Shown here piece after piece: positions 1 through 7,960 of a DNA stretch of 64,000 nucleotides. The first letter of the stretch is position 1; each line of letters starts with the position of its first letter. Made by a program: the position numbers and the translations under genes. Under the pieces are notes generated by a model. The model saw only the letters and a program-made list of their open reading frames with translations. It was not told the DNA's origin and did no database searches. This stretch comes from Candidatus Roseilinea sp. (GTDB taxonomy: Bacteria; Chloroflexota; Anaerolineae; J036; Brachytrichaceae), in assembly GCA_025055235.1 (NCBI GenBank), contig JANWYN010000006.1:1-64000 (forward strand), read 5' to 3'.

Positions 1-1
1 C

Positions 2-2320
2 AACGCCAACTCGGCCTGGCTGTTCGACTTTCAGGACATCCGCGGCTACGACTCGATCATCCCCAAGCAATACACCGACTTCATGCAGGCCATCGAGCCG
101 CAGGTCGAGCTGCTCTACAACCGCATCGCGCCGATCAAGAATGCGCGGAGCCTGGAGTCGCCGCTGCTCGACCTGCTCGGCGTGAAGTATGTGGTGACGG
201 AAGAGGAGATCACCACGCCCGGCTTCTCGCTCTTCTACGACGACGGCGCGACGCGCATCTACCAGAACGAGCGGGCGATGCCGCGCGCCTTCACCCTGCC
301 GGTCAGCAGCACCGTCGTCGCCGACGACTTCGCGCAGGCCATCCAGCGCTACGACCCGCGCAAGTTCGTCCTGGTGGAGCGCGACGTGCTCCGCGCGCTG
401 CAGCCGATGGCGTCTGCCGGCATGCTGCTGAACGGTTCGAGCGTCCCGCCGGCGCGGTTCTCGCCGGCCAGCGTCACCTCGTATCGCAACAACGAGGTGT
501 GGGTGGATGTGCAGATCGGCGAGCCGAGCTGGCTGATCCTGGCCGACAGCCACTTCCCCGGCTGGCGCGCCTTCGTCCGGCCGCTGGGTGCGCCGGACAG
601 CGCCGAGCGCGAAGTGCCGGTGTTCAAGGTCAACGGCAACTTCCGCGGCGTGCTGCTGGGGGGTGGGGAGTCGGGAGTGAACGCCGGCTCACTCCCCACT
701 CCCGACTCTCCACTGGCCTTCACGGTGCGCTTCCGCTACTCGCCCGACTCGTTCCGCATCGGCGCGTTCGCGACGTTCATCGCGCTGGCGGCGATGTTGT
801 TCCTGGGCGGCGTGTATGTCTGGCGCAACGCCTTGCGCGAGATGCGCGCGCAATCCGGCGTGCGCTTGGTGGCGCGCAACAGCCTGATCCTGACCGGCCT
901 GAACATCGCCGCGCGGCTGATTGACTTCGCCTTCGCGCTGCTGATGCTGCGCGTACTCGGGCCGGAGGGCGCCGGCAACTTCTACTTCGCCGTGGTGATC
1001 GTGGGCTGGTTCGAGATCGTGATGAACTTCGGCCTGAACACGTTTCTCACCCGCGAAGTCGCGCGCGACCGCGCCAACGCGCAGGCCTATCTGCTGCAGA
1101 CCAGCCGGCTGCGCATGCTGCTGGCGCTGGGCGTCGCGCCCGTGGTGTTGCTGGTGGTGCTGATCTGGCGAGCGGCGTTCAATCTGGCCACAGAGGCGCA
1201 AGCAGCCATCCTCCTGCTCGCGCTCAGCCAGATCCCCAGCAGCCTGTCCACCGGCCTGAGCGCGGTGTTCTTCGCCTACGAGAAGGCCGAAGTCCCTGCT
1301 GCGCTCACCATCGTCAGCGCGCTGCTGAAGGCCGTCATCGGCGCGACGCTGTTGTTGCTCGGTTGGGGCGTGGTCGGATTGGGGATCACCTCCATCGTCG
1401 TCAACGTCATCACGCTGGCACTGCTGCTCTTCCTCGCCCGGCGCATGCTGGATGTGCGGTTGCGGATAGCGGATTCGCTTCAGTCACCGATCATCAACCA
1501 TCAATCATCGCTCATCCTGCGCGAATCCTTCCCGCTGATGCTGAATCATCTGCTGGCCACGCTGTTCTTCAAGGTAGATGTGCCGATGCTGCAGGCGATC
1601 AAAGGGCCGGTGGCCGTCGGCTGGTACAGCGCAGCCTACAAGTTCATTGACGCCTTCAACATCATCCCTGCTTTCTTCACGCAGTCGCTGTTCCCGGCCA
1701 TGTCGCGGATGGCGCTGCAGCGCGATGCGTCGCTGGCGCGCTCCTACACGCTGGCGCTCAAGCTGCTGGTGATGACGGCGCTGCCGCTGGCGGTGGCCAC
1801 GGCCTTCCTGGCCGAGCCGATGATCGCCGTGCTGGGCGGGCGCGAGTTCCTGCCGAACGGCGCCATCGCGCTGGCCATCATGGCCTGGAGCATGCCGATC
1901 GGCTGGATCAACAGCGTGACGAACTACGCGCTGATCGCCGCCGGCCAGCAGCGCGCGCTCACCCGGGCGTTCATCATCGGGCTGACCTTCAACGTCGTCA
2001 CCAACGCGATCTTCATCCCGATGTTCTCGTTCGTCGCGGCGGCGGTCACCACCATCTTCAGCGAGATCGTCGAGGGCGCGGCGTTCTACGTCTTCGTCCG
2101 CCGATATATCGCGCCGGTGAATTGGGTCGAGGTGCTGGCCAAGCCGTTCCTCGCGGCGGGGGTGATGGCCGGCGTGACGGCTGCCTTCGCCTACGGCGGC
2201 ATGACGCTCGTCGGGCTGGCGCTCGGCCTGGCGGCCTACGGCGCGGTGCTCTGGCTCACCCACGCGCTGGCCCCGCAGGAGCGCGACATCCTGCGCCCGC
2301 TCGTCAAGCGCGGCGCGTAG
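2..2320 (+). CDS. YfhO-like domain fused to a polysaccharide flippase (5' partial)
   Basis: The reading frame is open from base 2, so the N-terminus is outside the window. About residues 1-245 resemble the C-terminal part of large YfhO-type membrane glycosylation proteins (LLDLLGVKYVV, a soluble beta-rich stretch, then a membrane segment near 255-275). From about residue 285 the protein becomes a multi-helix Wzx/MATE-type flippase (LRVLGPEGAGNFYFAVV, then about 12 hydrophobic segments to the end). The flippase should move lipid-linked sugars across the cytoplasmic membrane. The YfhO part is usually tied to glycan transfer, so envelope polysaccharide work is likely (inference). No stop or start separates the halves. 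A heptad repeat hairpin is inserted in frame at codons 221-237, and a second heptad-like stretch (ATCAACC, ATCAATC) lies at about 1491-1520. Confidence 0.8.
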   Translation, partial: NANSAWLFDFQDIRGYDSIIPKQYTDFMQAIEPQVELLYNRIAPIKNARSLESPLLDLLGVKYVVTEEEITTPGFSLFYDDGATRIYQNERAMPRAFTLPVSSTVVADDFAQAIQRYDPRKFVLVERDVLRALQPMASAGMLLNGSSVPPARFSPASVTSYRNNEVWVDVQIGEPSWLILADSHFPGWRAFVRPLGAPDSAEREVPVFKVNGNFRGVLLGGGESGVNAGSLPTPDSPLAFTVRFRYSPDSFRIGAFATFIALAAMLFLGGVYVWRNALREMRAQSGVRLVARNSLILTGLNIAARLIDFAFALLMLRVLGPEGAGNFYFAVVIVGWFEIVMNFGLNTFLTREVARDRANAQAYLLQTSRLRMLLALGVAPVVLLVVLIWRAAFNLATEAQAAILLLALSQIPSSLSTGLSAVFFAYEKAEVPAALTIVSALLKAVIGATLLLLGWGVVGLGITSIVVNVITLALLLFLARRMLDVRLRIADSLQSPIINHQSSLILRESFPLMLNHLLATLFFKVDVPMLQAIKGPVAVGWYSAAYKFIDAFNIIPAFFTQSLFPAMSRMALQRDASLARSYTLALKLLVMTALPLAVATAFLAEPMIAVLGGREFLPNGAIALAIMAWSMPIGWINSVTNYALIAAGQQRALTRAFIIGLTFNVVTNAIFIPMFSFVAAAVTTIFSEIVEGAAFYVFVRRYIAPVNWVEVLAKPFLAAGVMAGVTAAFAYGGMTLVGLALGLAAYGAVLWLTHALAPQERDILRPLVKRGA
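664..712. repeat. Inverted pair of GGGAGTC heptads inside a CDS
   Basis: The left arm carries GGGGAGT and CGGGAGT units and the right arm (690-709) carries their complements. A 10-base spacer (680-689) separates them, giving a hairpin of about 12-19 bp. The stretch is in frame and encodes a Gly/Ser/Pro-rich loop not expected in the protein family. The same unit recurs at 9881, 30491 and 54190. Confidence 0.8.
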
Positions 2321-2412
2321 GCAGGTGAGACTGGAAATCGTGAAGCAGCTATATCGCGAGGCGTTGTGAAGGTGTTTGGGCTGGTGTCGCGTCCATGGCG
2401 CGCATAGGCCGG

Positions 2413-2703
2413 CTACTTCTTGCGTTGCCGAAGCCATCGCTCGAAGGATGCAGGGCTTTCTGTTGACCGCTTCCCCAACAACAAGCCTTCGACGCCGATG
2501 TCCTCGTCAAGCTCGGGCCAGTGGATGCCGTAGCCCGCGCCGCTAATTTGGAAGTGGGCGCGCTCTTCGGGCGTACCATACGCCAAACGCGGATACCACG
2601 CGATGGGCACGGCAATCGTGCGACCGTCTTCCAAATCCACGGACAGGGTGTCATCAGTGACCTGGACGTTGGTGATCCTATACAAGCGAAGGAGGTAGTG
2701 CAT
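2413..2703 (-). CDS. DUF2442 domain protein
   Basis: This is a 96-residue protein. Its middle (SVDLEDGRTIAVPIAWYPRL, then SGAGYGIHWPELDEDIGVEG, about residues 21-70) is typical of DUF2442, a small family often found near DUF4160 toxin-antitoxin-like genes. No DUF4160 partner is present here. The gene is convergent with the fusion gene ending at 2320. Two REP-like palindromes lie immediately upstream (2707-2763). The family assignment is by recognition of the motif; its biochemical function is unknown. Confidence 0.8.
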   Translation of the reverse strand: MHYLLRLYRITNVQVTDDTLSVDLEDGRTIAVPIAWYPRLAYGTPEERAHFQISGAGYGIHWPELDEDIGVEGLLLGKRSTESPASFERWLRQRKK

Positions 2704-2706
2704 ACC

Positions 2707-2763
2707 GGGTTTCTTGAAGAAACCCAGAGTAGACCCTAAAGGTTTCAGAAACCTTTAGGGTCT
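2707..2763. repeat. Two tandem REP-like palindromes
   Basis: A 19-bp perfect palindrome (GGGTTTCTTGAAGAAACCC, 2707-2725) is followed by a 33-bp inverted repeat (2731-2763). The latter has arms beginning AGACCCTAAAGGTTTC and a 1-base centre offset. The cores (CTTGAAG, GGTTTC/GAAACC) recur at 37824, 44503, 44755 and 46196. There is no clear U-tract, so they look like REP elements as much as terminators. Confidence 0.75.
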
Positions 2764-2812
2764 GAATGTGAGGTTCTGCCTCTCTACATGCGAATGCACC
2801 CCGCTGGTAGAT

Positions 2813-3583
2813 TTACGCCCATGGCGGCTGGCGTTCGCCCCGGAAGTGCCCGCTCAACGCTCGGACGCCCGGATGATTCATGCGCTGCAACTGCGCGATC
2901 ACAGCCTCCCGGTCGTATTCCACTCGCCGGTGCTCCAGGCGATATCCCCGCTCGTCCGCTTCGAGCAGATAGTAGCTGGCGCGAATGTCCGGGACCCACT
3001 GGTTGCTCACGCTGCCTAGGTTGACGACGCGGACGCCGTTGATCGTGCAGTCGAGCTGCCAGTGGGTGTGGCCGGTGAAGATCAGATCGGCCTGGCAGCC
3101 CTCGATCGCAGCAGCGATCTGGTCATCGGTCATCGTCGGCCGGATGCCGGGGCCGTCGTCCGTGCCCGGCGCGGCGTGCACCAGCAGCACGCGCACGCCG
3201 TTCGGCAACGTGAAGCGCTGCTCCAGCGGCAGCGCCGCCATCCAGTTCAGCCAACCCGATGCGACGAGCGCACCCTGCGTCCAGCACAGCATGGCCAGCC
3301 GCGTCACGACGGCCGGCGAAGACTGCGGGGATTGCGCAATCTCTGCTGCAGCTTCGCGCGGATCGAGCAGGCTGCACACGTAGCGATCGGTGTTGCCGCG
3401 CACGAAGCGCGTGTTCGGCAGCTCATTCAACCTTTCCAGCACAGGGACGGGCGAGGGACCCAGTGCGGCCAGATCGCCTAAGATCCAATACGCGTCGGCG
3501 CCACCGGCAGACGCAACGTCGTTCAGCACGGCATCCAGCGCAATCGCGTTGCCGTGGATGTCGGAGAGGATCGCAGCTCGCAT
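2813..3583 (-). CDS. Calcineurin-like metallophosphoesterase (YfcE/MJ0936-type)
   Basis: The 256-residue protein starts MRAAILSDIHGNAIALDAVL and has the family metal-binding motifs: D-x-H-G-N at residues 8-12, GDLAALGP near 37, RGNTDR near 67 and GHTHWQ near 185. It is predicted to be a cytoplasmic phosphodiesterase or phosphatase of unknown substrate. The ATG at 3583 is chosen because conservation begins there. A TACAAT box ends 8 nt upstream with no Shine-Dalgarno sequence between, which suggests a leaderless mRNA. A paralogue lies at 19986-20729. Confidence 0.87.
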   Translation of the reverse strand: MRAAILSDIHGNAIALDAVLNDVASAGGADAYWILGDLAALGPSPVPVLERLNELPNTRFVRGNTDRYVCSLLDPREAAAEIAQSPQSSPAVVTRLAMLCWTQGALVASGWLNWMAALPLEQRFTLPNGVRVLLVHAAPGTDDGPGIRPTMTDDQIAAAIEGCQADLIFTGHTHWQLDCTINGVRVVNLGSVSNQWVPDIRASYYLLEADERGYRLEHRRVEYDREAVIAQLQRMNHPGVRALSGHFRGERQPPWA

Positions 3584-3591
3584 GATGGGCA

Positions 3592-3597
3592 ATTGTA
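3592..3597 (-). promoter_or_regulatory. Candidate -10 box of a leaderless promoter
   Basis: TACAAT on the minus strand ends 8 nt before the ATG at 3583, so transcription would begin at or next to the start codon. The -35 match is weak. Confidence 0.45.
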
Positions 3598-3616
3598 AGG
3601 GTGTATTTGTGACTGT

Positions 3617-3718
3617 GGGCAACATGCCCGGCGACTAAAGTCGCGGGCAATTTGCAGCGAAGCCGGCCACGGGCCGGCTTTGTCACGGGTTGCGCGCGGA
3701 TTCATCCGCTGCGCAAAC
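3617..3718. repeat. Copy of intergenic palindromic repeat R1
   Basis: The copy has three successive palindromes: GCCCGGCGACT/AAGTCGCGGGC, AGCCGGCC/GGCCGGCT and GCGGATTCATCCGC, then GCGCAAA. Close copies are at 24475-24576, 28820-28900 (inverted) and 39170-39272. The remaining bases to 3834 hold no convincing gene. Confidence 0.85.
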
Positions 3719-3834
3719 GTATGGCTGGATTCCCGCTCCCCGCCTGCGCGGGGACAAGCTTCGCGGAAATGACATGCGCATGTCGTTTGAAGGCGAATTA
3801 ACCCACATTGGCCACGCAATTGGTTAAGGCTCCA

Positions 3835-5070
3835 TCAAGACTTCGGCAGGCGCAGCGCCGCGGCTGCAGCAGTTTGTCTTTCGGCAGTGGGTGAAGTTTG
3901 CGTGCCGGCCCCGCGATCCGGCGGCAAGGCCAGCGCCGTGAGCGCGCTCAACAGCGGCAGCGCAGCAAGCATGATCAGGCTGGTGGTCAGGCCTAACCGG
4001 TCGGGCTCGGCCAGCGACCCGGTGATCGCCGTGCCGATGCCGCCCATGGCGAAGGCGAACCCCAGCGCGATTCCCGACGCGACGCCGGCGTTCTTCGGGA
4101 ACAGCTCCTGCGCCATCACGATCAGCGGCGGCCACGAGGCGCCGGCGACGAAGCCGGCCAGCACCGCTACCGGATACACGGCCGGCCCGGGGACGACGAA
4201 CAGCGCCAGCGTCGCCGGCGCGTAGATCAGCCACGAGACGATCATCACCCGCCGCCCGCCGAGGCGATCGGCCAGCACGCCGCCGATCAGCCCGCCCGCT
4301 GCCAGGGCGAACAGGTTGGCGCTGGAGATCCGGCTGGCTTCTTCGACGCTGAGCTGCGCCACCTGGGTGAAGTACGCCGGGATATAGGCCGTGGTCGCCG
4401 ATTGCACCCACGCCCGCATGAACATGATCGCCATCAGCGCAATAACGGCGAGCAGGCCGAAGTGCCTTGCCGGCAAAGCAGCGGCGCCGGCTTGGCGCGC
4501 TGCTCCGCTTGCCGCGCGCGGTTGGCCCTGTGCGCTGAGCACGAACGGGATCAGCGCCAGCCCGATCACGCCGATCACGATGCTGCCGTGCACGCCCAGC
4601 GCGGCCATCGCCACCGCGGCGATCACCGGGCCGATGGCGTAGCCGCTGTTGCCGCCCAGCATGAAGATGGACATGGCGGCTGCCTTGTGTGTGCCGCCCG
4701 ACCGGCTGGCGCCGGACGCGCCATGAGGATGAAAGGCCGCCGAGCCGCAGCCGGCCAGGCAGGCCATCGCGACCAGCGCCGGATAGCTGGGCGCGAACCC
4801 CAGCGCACCTTGGAAGATCGCGATGCACGCCAGGCCGAGCGCTGACTGGTAGCGCCCACCCGTGCGGTCGCTCAGGTAGCCGAACAACGGCTGGGTGAGC
4901 GATGAGCTGATGGCGTACGCGCCGATGACGAAGCCGGTCTGGGCGATGGTCAAGTTCAGCGACCGGGCCAGATAGACCATGATCACCGGCAGCGCGCCGG
5001 CGCACAAGTCCACGCTGAAGTGGGCGAGCGAATAGCTCCACAGCGCGCGATTCTTGAGCAGGGTGCACAT
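3835..5070 (-). CDS. MFS transporter, fosmidomycin-resistance (Fsr) type
   Basis: A 411-residue protein with about 12 hydrophobic segments. It shows the MFS loop motif GYLSDRTGGR (about 64-73) and the Fsr-subfamily feature FHPHGA (about 112). It should be a proton-driven exporter of small molecules in the cytoplasmic membrane; homologues confer fosmidomycin efflux, but the native substrate cannot be read from sequence. It lies 24 bp downstream of the PTS gene and has its own TACAAT box (5086-5091), 15 nt before the ATG. A longer antisense-like frame over the same region (3824-5878) is a GC-driven shadow. Confidence 0.85.
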   Translation of the reverse strand: MCTLLKNRALWSYSLAHFSVDLCAGALPVIMVYLARSLNLTIAQTGFVIGAYAISSSLTQPLFGYLSDRTGGRYQSALGLACIAIFQGALGFAPSYPALVAMACLAGCGSAAFHPHGASGASRSGGTHKAAAMSIFMLGGNSGYAIGPVIAAVAMAALGVHGSIVIGVIGLALIPFVLSAQGQPRAASGAARQAGAAALPARHFGLLAVIALMAIMFMRAWVQSATTAYIPAYFTQVAQLSVEEASRISSANLFALAAGGLIGGVLADRLGGRRVMIVSWLIYAPATLALFVVPGPAVYPVAVLAGFVAGASWPPLIVMAQELFPKNAGVASGIALGFAFAMGGIGTAITGSLAEPDRLGLTTSLIMLAALPLLSALTALALPPDRGAGTQTSPTAERQTAAAAALRLPKS

Positions 5071-5085
5071 CGTGCGGCGACGGGG

Positions 5086-5091
5086 ATTGTA
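5086..5091 (-). promoter_or_regulatory. Candidate -10 box for the MFS gene
   Basis: TACAAT on the minus strand lies 15 nt before the ATG at 5070. The predicted leader is about 8 nt, with no Shine-Dalgarno-like sequence. Confidence 0.35.
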
Positions 5092-5094
5092 GCC

Positions 5095-6735
5095 TCACAC
5101 CCAGCCAAGCGCACGCGCAATTGCCGCGCCGGCGACAGCGACGATCAGACACCCGCCCATCAAGATCACCGGACTGATTCGCCGGTAGCGCAGCAGCCAC
5201 CATATCGCCAGCGTGGCTGCCAACGGCAAGAGCCCGGGCAGGATCGCATCCAGCACGCGCGTCTGCACGGCCAGTCGCGCCGCGCCGATCTGGATCACGC
5301 CTTCGCCGGGCAGCGCGATCGGCGCGAGCACGACCACCAGCATGCCCAATGCGAACGCGCCCAGGCGCATCGCGCCGAACAAAGCCGGGCGCAGCCAGTT
5401 GTTGGCGCGCGCCCAATCGCCGAAGCGGCGCGTTTGCGCGTAGCCGAGCTGGAAGCTGGCGAATCCGACCGCCAGCACGAGCGCGGACTGGACGAACGCG
5501 AACATGAACGGCCCGATCAAGCTGCCGCGATCCGCCAGTGCCGCCCCGGCAGCGATCAACAGCGAGCCGATCGCGCTCAGCATCACCGTCCCGCCGATCA
5601 CATCCAAGCCGGCCATCACGCCGGTCTTCGCGCCGACCATCTCGGCGTCGTTGATCGCCTCGCCGTTGGCGCGGCGCTCCTCCAGCGCGATGAGCGCGCC
5701 GACCAGCGACGCGCCGAACGTCCACTCGCAGTTGAACAGCGTCAGGCTGCGCCGCAGCAGCGTGACGCGCTCGCTGGCCGTCTCGCACAGCCGTTTTGCC
5801 GCCGGCGCGAGCGCCATAGCGAAGCCCATGTTCTGCAGCCGCTCGAAGTTCACGCCGGCGTCGTGAAAGAACATCCACAGCGCGAACGACGATTGCAGCT
5901 CCGCCGGCGACAAGCGTTGCTCCGGCAGGTAAGTCTCGGCCTGATCGGAGGGCAGCACGTCGGCGACGAGCATCTCCGCGTTCGTCTCGGCACGCCGGCG
6001 GGCCAGGAAGGCGTGGATGACGGCGATGCTGCCGCCGAGGAGCGTCGCCTGCACCAACCCTAGGTGAGGCGCGCTCAGCCAGCCCAGCAAGAAGTAGGCG
6101 ATGCTGCTGCCTTGCATGACCAGCCGCAGGCTCATGGCGATGCCCAGCGCGGCCAGCAGGTAGCGACTCCAGTCCATTGCCAGTTGCACCCAGGCGGGGA
6201 TGGACGCGGCGATGCCGGCGATGGTCGGCGCGTCGAATAGCAGGATGAACAGCGCCGGCAGGAACGACGTGAGCACCACCCAGATTTGCGTGGGGACGAC
6301 GTTGAGCAGCGCGACGGTGCCGGCGTTGCCCTGGTCGGCGAAATAGTCGGCCCAGTGCGCGACGACCGTGTTGAACATGCCGCGCGCGAAGTTCAGCGCG
6401 ATCCCAAACACGACCAGCGCGCCGAACAGCGCCGTCGTCTCCGGCGCGTCGGGGCGCAGGCCACTCAGCAGCATGAGCGGCACGCCGACGTAGCCGATGA
6501 GCGCCACGTCCGGGCCGACCTGCACGCGGAGCTGGCTGAGGGCGAGCGTGCCCAGGTTGAGCGCGCCGCCGATTTGCGCGCCGCGGATCGGGTCGCCGAG
6601 CAGCGCGCCGGCGATGGTGCCGGCGACGAGCGGCTGGGCCAGCACGTATCCCCCCAGCCCGGCGTTGAAGGCCGACCGGGCGAACGCGTAGAACAGGGCG
6701 ATGAGCGCGGCTTGCAGGACGCTCATCCGGCTCAC
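5095..6735 (-). CDS. Fused PTS mannose-family EIIC-EIID membrane permease
   Basis: In 546 residues two normally separate subunits are joined. EIIC occupies about 1-260 (ALIALFYAFARSAFNAGLGG, LAQPLVAGTIAGALLGDP, and GAQIGGALNLG). EIID occupies about 270-546 (SSFALWMFFHDAGVNFERLQ, NMGFAMALAPAAKRL). Together they would form the sugar-translocating unit of a mannose/sorbose-family phosphotransferase system. No EIIA, EIIB, HPr or EI lies nearby, so the energy-coupling proteins are elsewhere or absent. The GTG start at 6735 overlaps the stop of the upstream MBL gene (GTGA), indicating translational coupling; an ATG at 6726 is the alternative. Confidence 0.85.
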   Translation of the reverse strand: MSRMSVLQAALIALFYAFARSAFNAGLGGYVLAQPLVAGTIAGALLGDPIRGAQIGGALNLGTLALSQLRVQVGPDVALIGYVGVPLMLLSGLRPDAPETTALFGALVVFGIALNFARGMFNTVVAHWADYFADQGNAGTVALLNVVPTQIWVVLTSFLPALFILLFDAPTIAGIAASIPAWVQLAMDWSRYLLAALGIAMSLRLVMQGSSIAYFLLGWLSAPHLGLVQATLLGGSIAVIHAFLARRRAETNAEMLVADVLPSDQAETYLPEQRLSPAELQSSFALWMFFHDAGVNFERLQNMGFAMALAPAAKRLCETASERVTLLRRSLTLFNCEWTFGASLVGALIALEERRANGEAINDAEMVGAKTGVMAGLDVIGGTVMLSAIGSLLIAAGAALADRGSLIGPFMFAFVQSALVLAVGFASFQLGYAQTRRFGDWARANNWLRPALFGAMRLGAFALGMLVVVLAPIALPGEGVIQIGAARLAVQTRVLDAILPGLLPLAATLAIWWLLRYRRISPVILMGGCLIVAVAGAAIARALGWV

Positions 6736-7817
6736 CGTCCTTTCCCTTTGCTCTTCTTCGACGCTTTGGTTTGCGGCGCTGCTTTGCGCTTGGCCGGCTT
6801 GCTCGCTTGCTTGGCTGCTGCCTTCGGCTTCGACGTTCGCTTCTGCGCTGCCTGCTTGGTGCCGGACTTCTTAGCGCGCGCGGGTTTCTCCTTCTCTTTC
6901 TTCGCAGTGGCCGATTTCTTGGCGGCCGGCTTCTTGGTCGCCTTCGGCTTTTCAGCGGCGGACGCTGAGCGCGCCGTTTCAGCGGCCTTTGCGGCCATCA
7001 GCCGGTCATACGTCGCTAGCACGTTGGCGAGGTGAAGCTGCACCACGGCGCCGTTCAGCAGCACGCGCGGCATGCCGCATTGCTCAATCGTGATGGCTTT
7101 GGCGTCGTCGCGGCTGCCGCCGGCGTCAATCAGCTTTTGCACTTTGCTGCGCAGGTTGTCCATATAGTTGATCTGCCGGCGCAGCGTGTCGCGGATCTCG
7201 CCGCGCAGGATGATCTCGCCGTGTCCCTGGACGATGTTCTCCAGTTGCATCGCGCCGATGGCCTCGAGCGACTTCTTGAGCTGATCGGGGTCGCCGTTGG
7301 TGATGGTCGGCAGGGCCATCACGGTGTCGCCGGCGAACAGGATGCGCTCCTCGTGGAGCAGCACCGAGACGCAGTCGGGCGTGTGGCCGGGCGTATGCAT
7401 GATCTCCAGCGTCTTGCCCGGCATGCGCAGCGTCACGCTGTTCGTGGTGAAGGTGAACGTCGGCAAGCGCAACTGGATGGGTGCGAATTCCTGCGACTGT
7501 TCTTTGGCGCGCTGCAGGGCGGCGAAGCCGCGCTCGATCAGGATCTCGCGCGCCATCTCGTGCGCGATGATCTCGGCCTTGGGGAAGAGGAAGGCGCCGT
7601 AGACGTGGTCGGCCTCGTGGCCGGTGTAGATCACGAAGCGCACGCCGTCCGGGCAGCGCTTGCGGGCGAACAAAGCGATCTGAGCCGTTTCGCTTGGGAA
7701 GGGAAGCGTGTCAATCAGGATGCCTGTGTTGCCGGAGACGATCAGGCTGGCGGTCACTTGTGCGTAACGGTCGCTGGTGAAGATGTAGATGTCCTCCGAA
7801 GCCCGTTCCCAATGCAT
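6732..7817 (-). CDS. MBL-fold hydrolase with histone-like Lys/Ala tail
   Basis: Residues 1-255 form a metallo-beta-lactamase fold: LIDTLPFPSET, HTPGHTPDCVSVLL near 140, LFAGDTVM near 160 and VQGHGE near 190. The usual metal motif HxHxDH is replaced by TGHEADH (about 61-67), so one or two zinc ligands look altered. From about residue 275 the protein is an 85-residue tail of Lys/Ala/Pro repeats (KKPAAKKSA type), like histone H1 or HU-family tails, possibly binding nucleic acid or polyanions (inference). It is coupled to the PTS gene by a 4-bp overlap. A weak TATCCT box lies 6 nt before the ATG. Confidence 0.82.
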   Translation of the reverse strand: MHWERASEDIYIFTSDRYAQVTASLIVSGNTGILIDTLPFPSETAQIALFARKRCPDGVRFVIYTGHEADHVYGAFLFPKAEIIAHEMAREILIERGFAALQRAKEQSQEFAPIQLRLPTFTFTTNSVTLRMPGKTLEIMHTPGHTPDCVSVLLHEERILFAGDTVMALPTITNGDPDQLKKSLEAIGAMQLENIVQGHGEIILRGEIRDTLRRQINYMDNLRSKVQKLIDAGGSRDDAKAITIEQCGMPRVLLNGAVVQLHLANVLATYDRLMAAKAAETARSASAAEKPKATKKPAAKKSATAKKEKEKPARAKKSGTKQAAQKRTSKPKAAAKQASKPAKRKAAPQTKASKKSKGKGR

Positions 7818-7874
7818 GCCTTGAGGATACCCAAGCTTTTGACGTAATGCAAATTTTTGGACATAAGCTTATAC

Positions 7875-7913
7875 GAAGAGACGAAAGACGCAGGACGCAA
7901 GACGTAAAACGCC
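7875..7913. repeat. GACGCAA heptad array
   Basis: Successive 7-bp units AGAGACG, AAAGACG, CAGGACG, CAAGACG and TAAAACG lie between the MBL and amidase genes. The same unit family recurs at 60735, 61925 and 62745-62870. Confidence 0.75.
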
Positions 7914-7960
7914 ACGCGCTACACGCATACGAGACGCGTTGCGGTCATTCGAGCGCGAGT

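Noticed and set aside
3824-5878. A 684-codon minus-strand frame overlapping the MFS and PTS genes
   Set aside because: Arg/Ala/Gly-rich without family motifs; it is the out-of-frame shadow of two clear genes in high-GC DNA.
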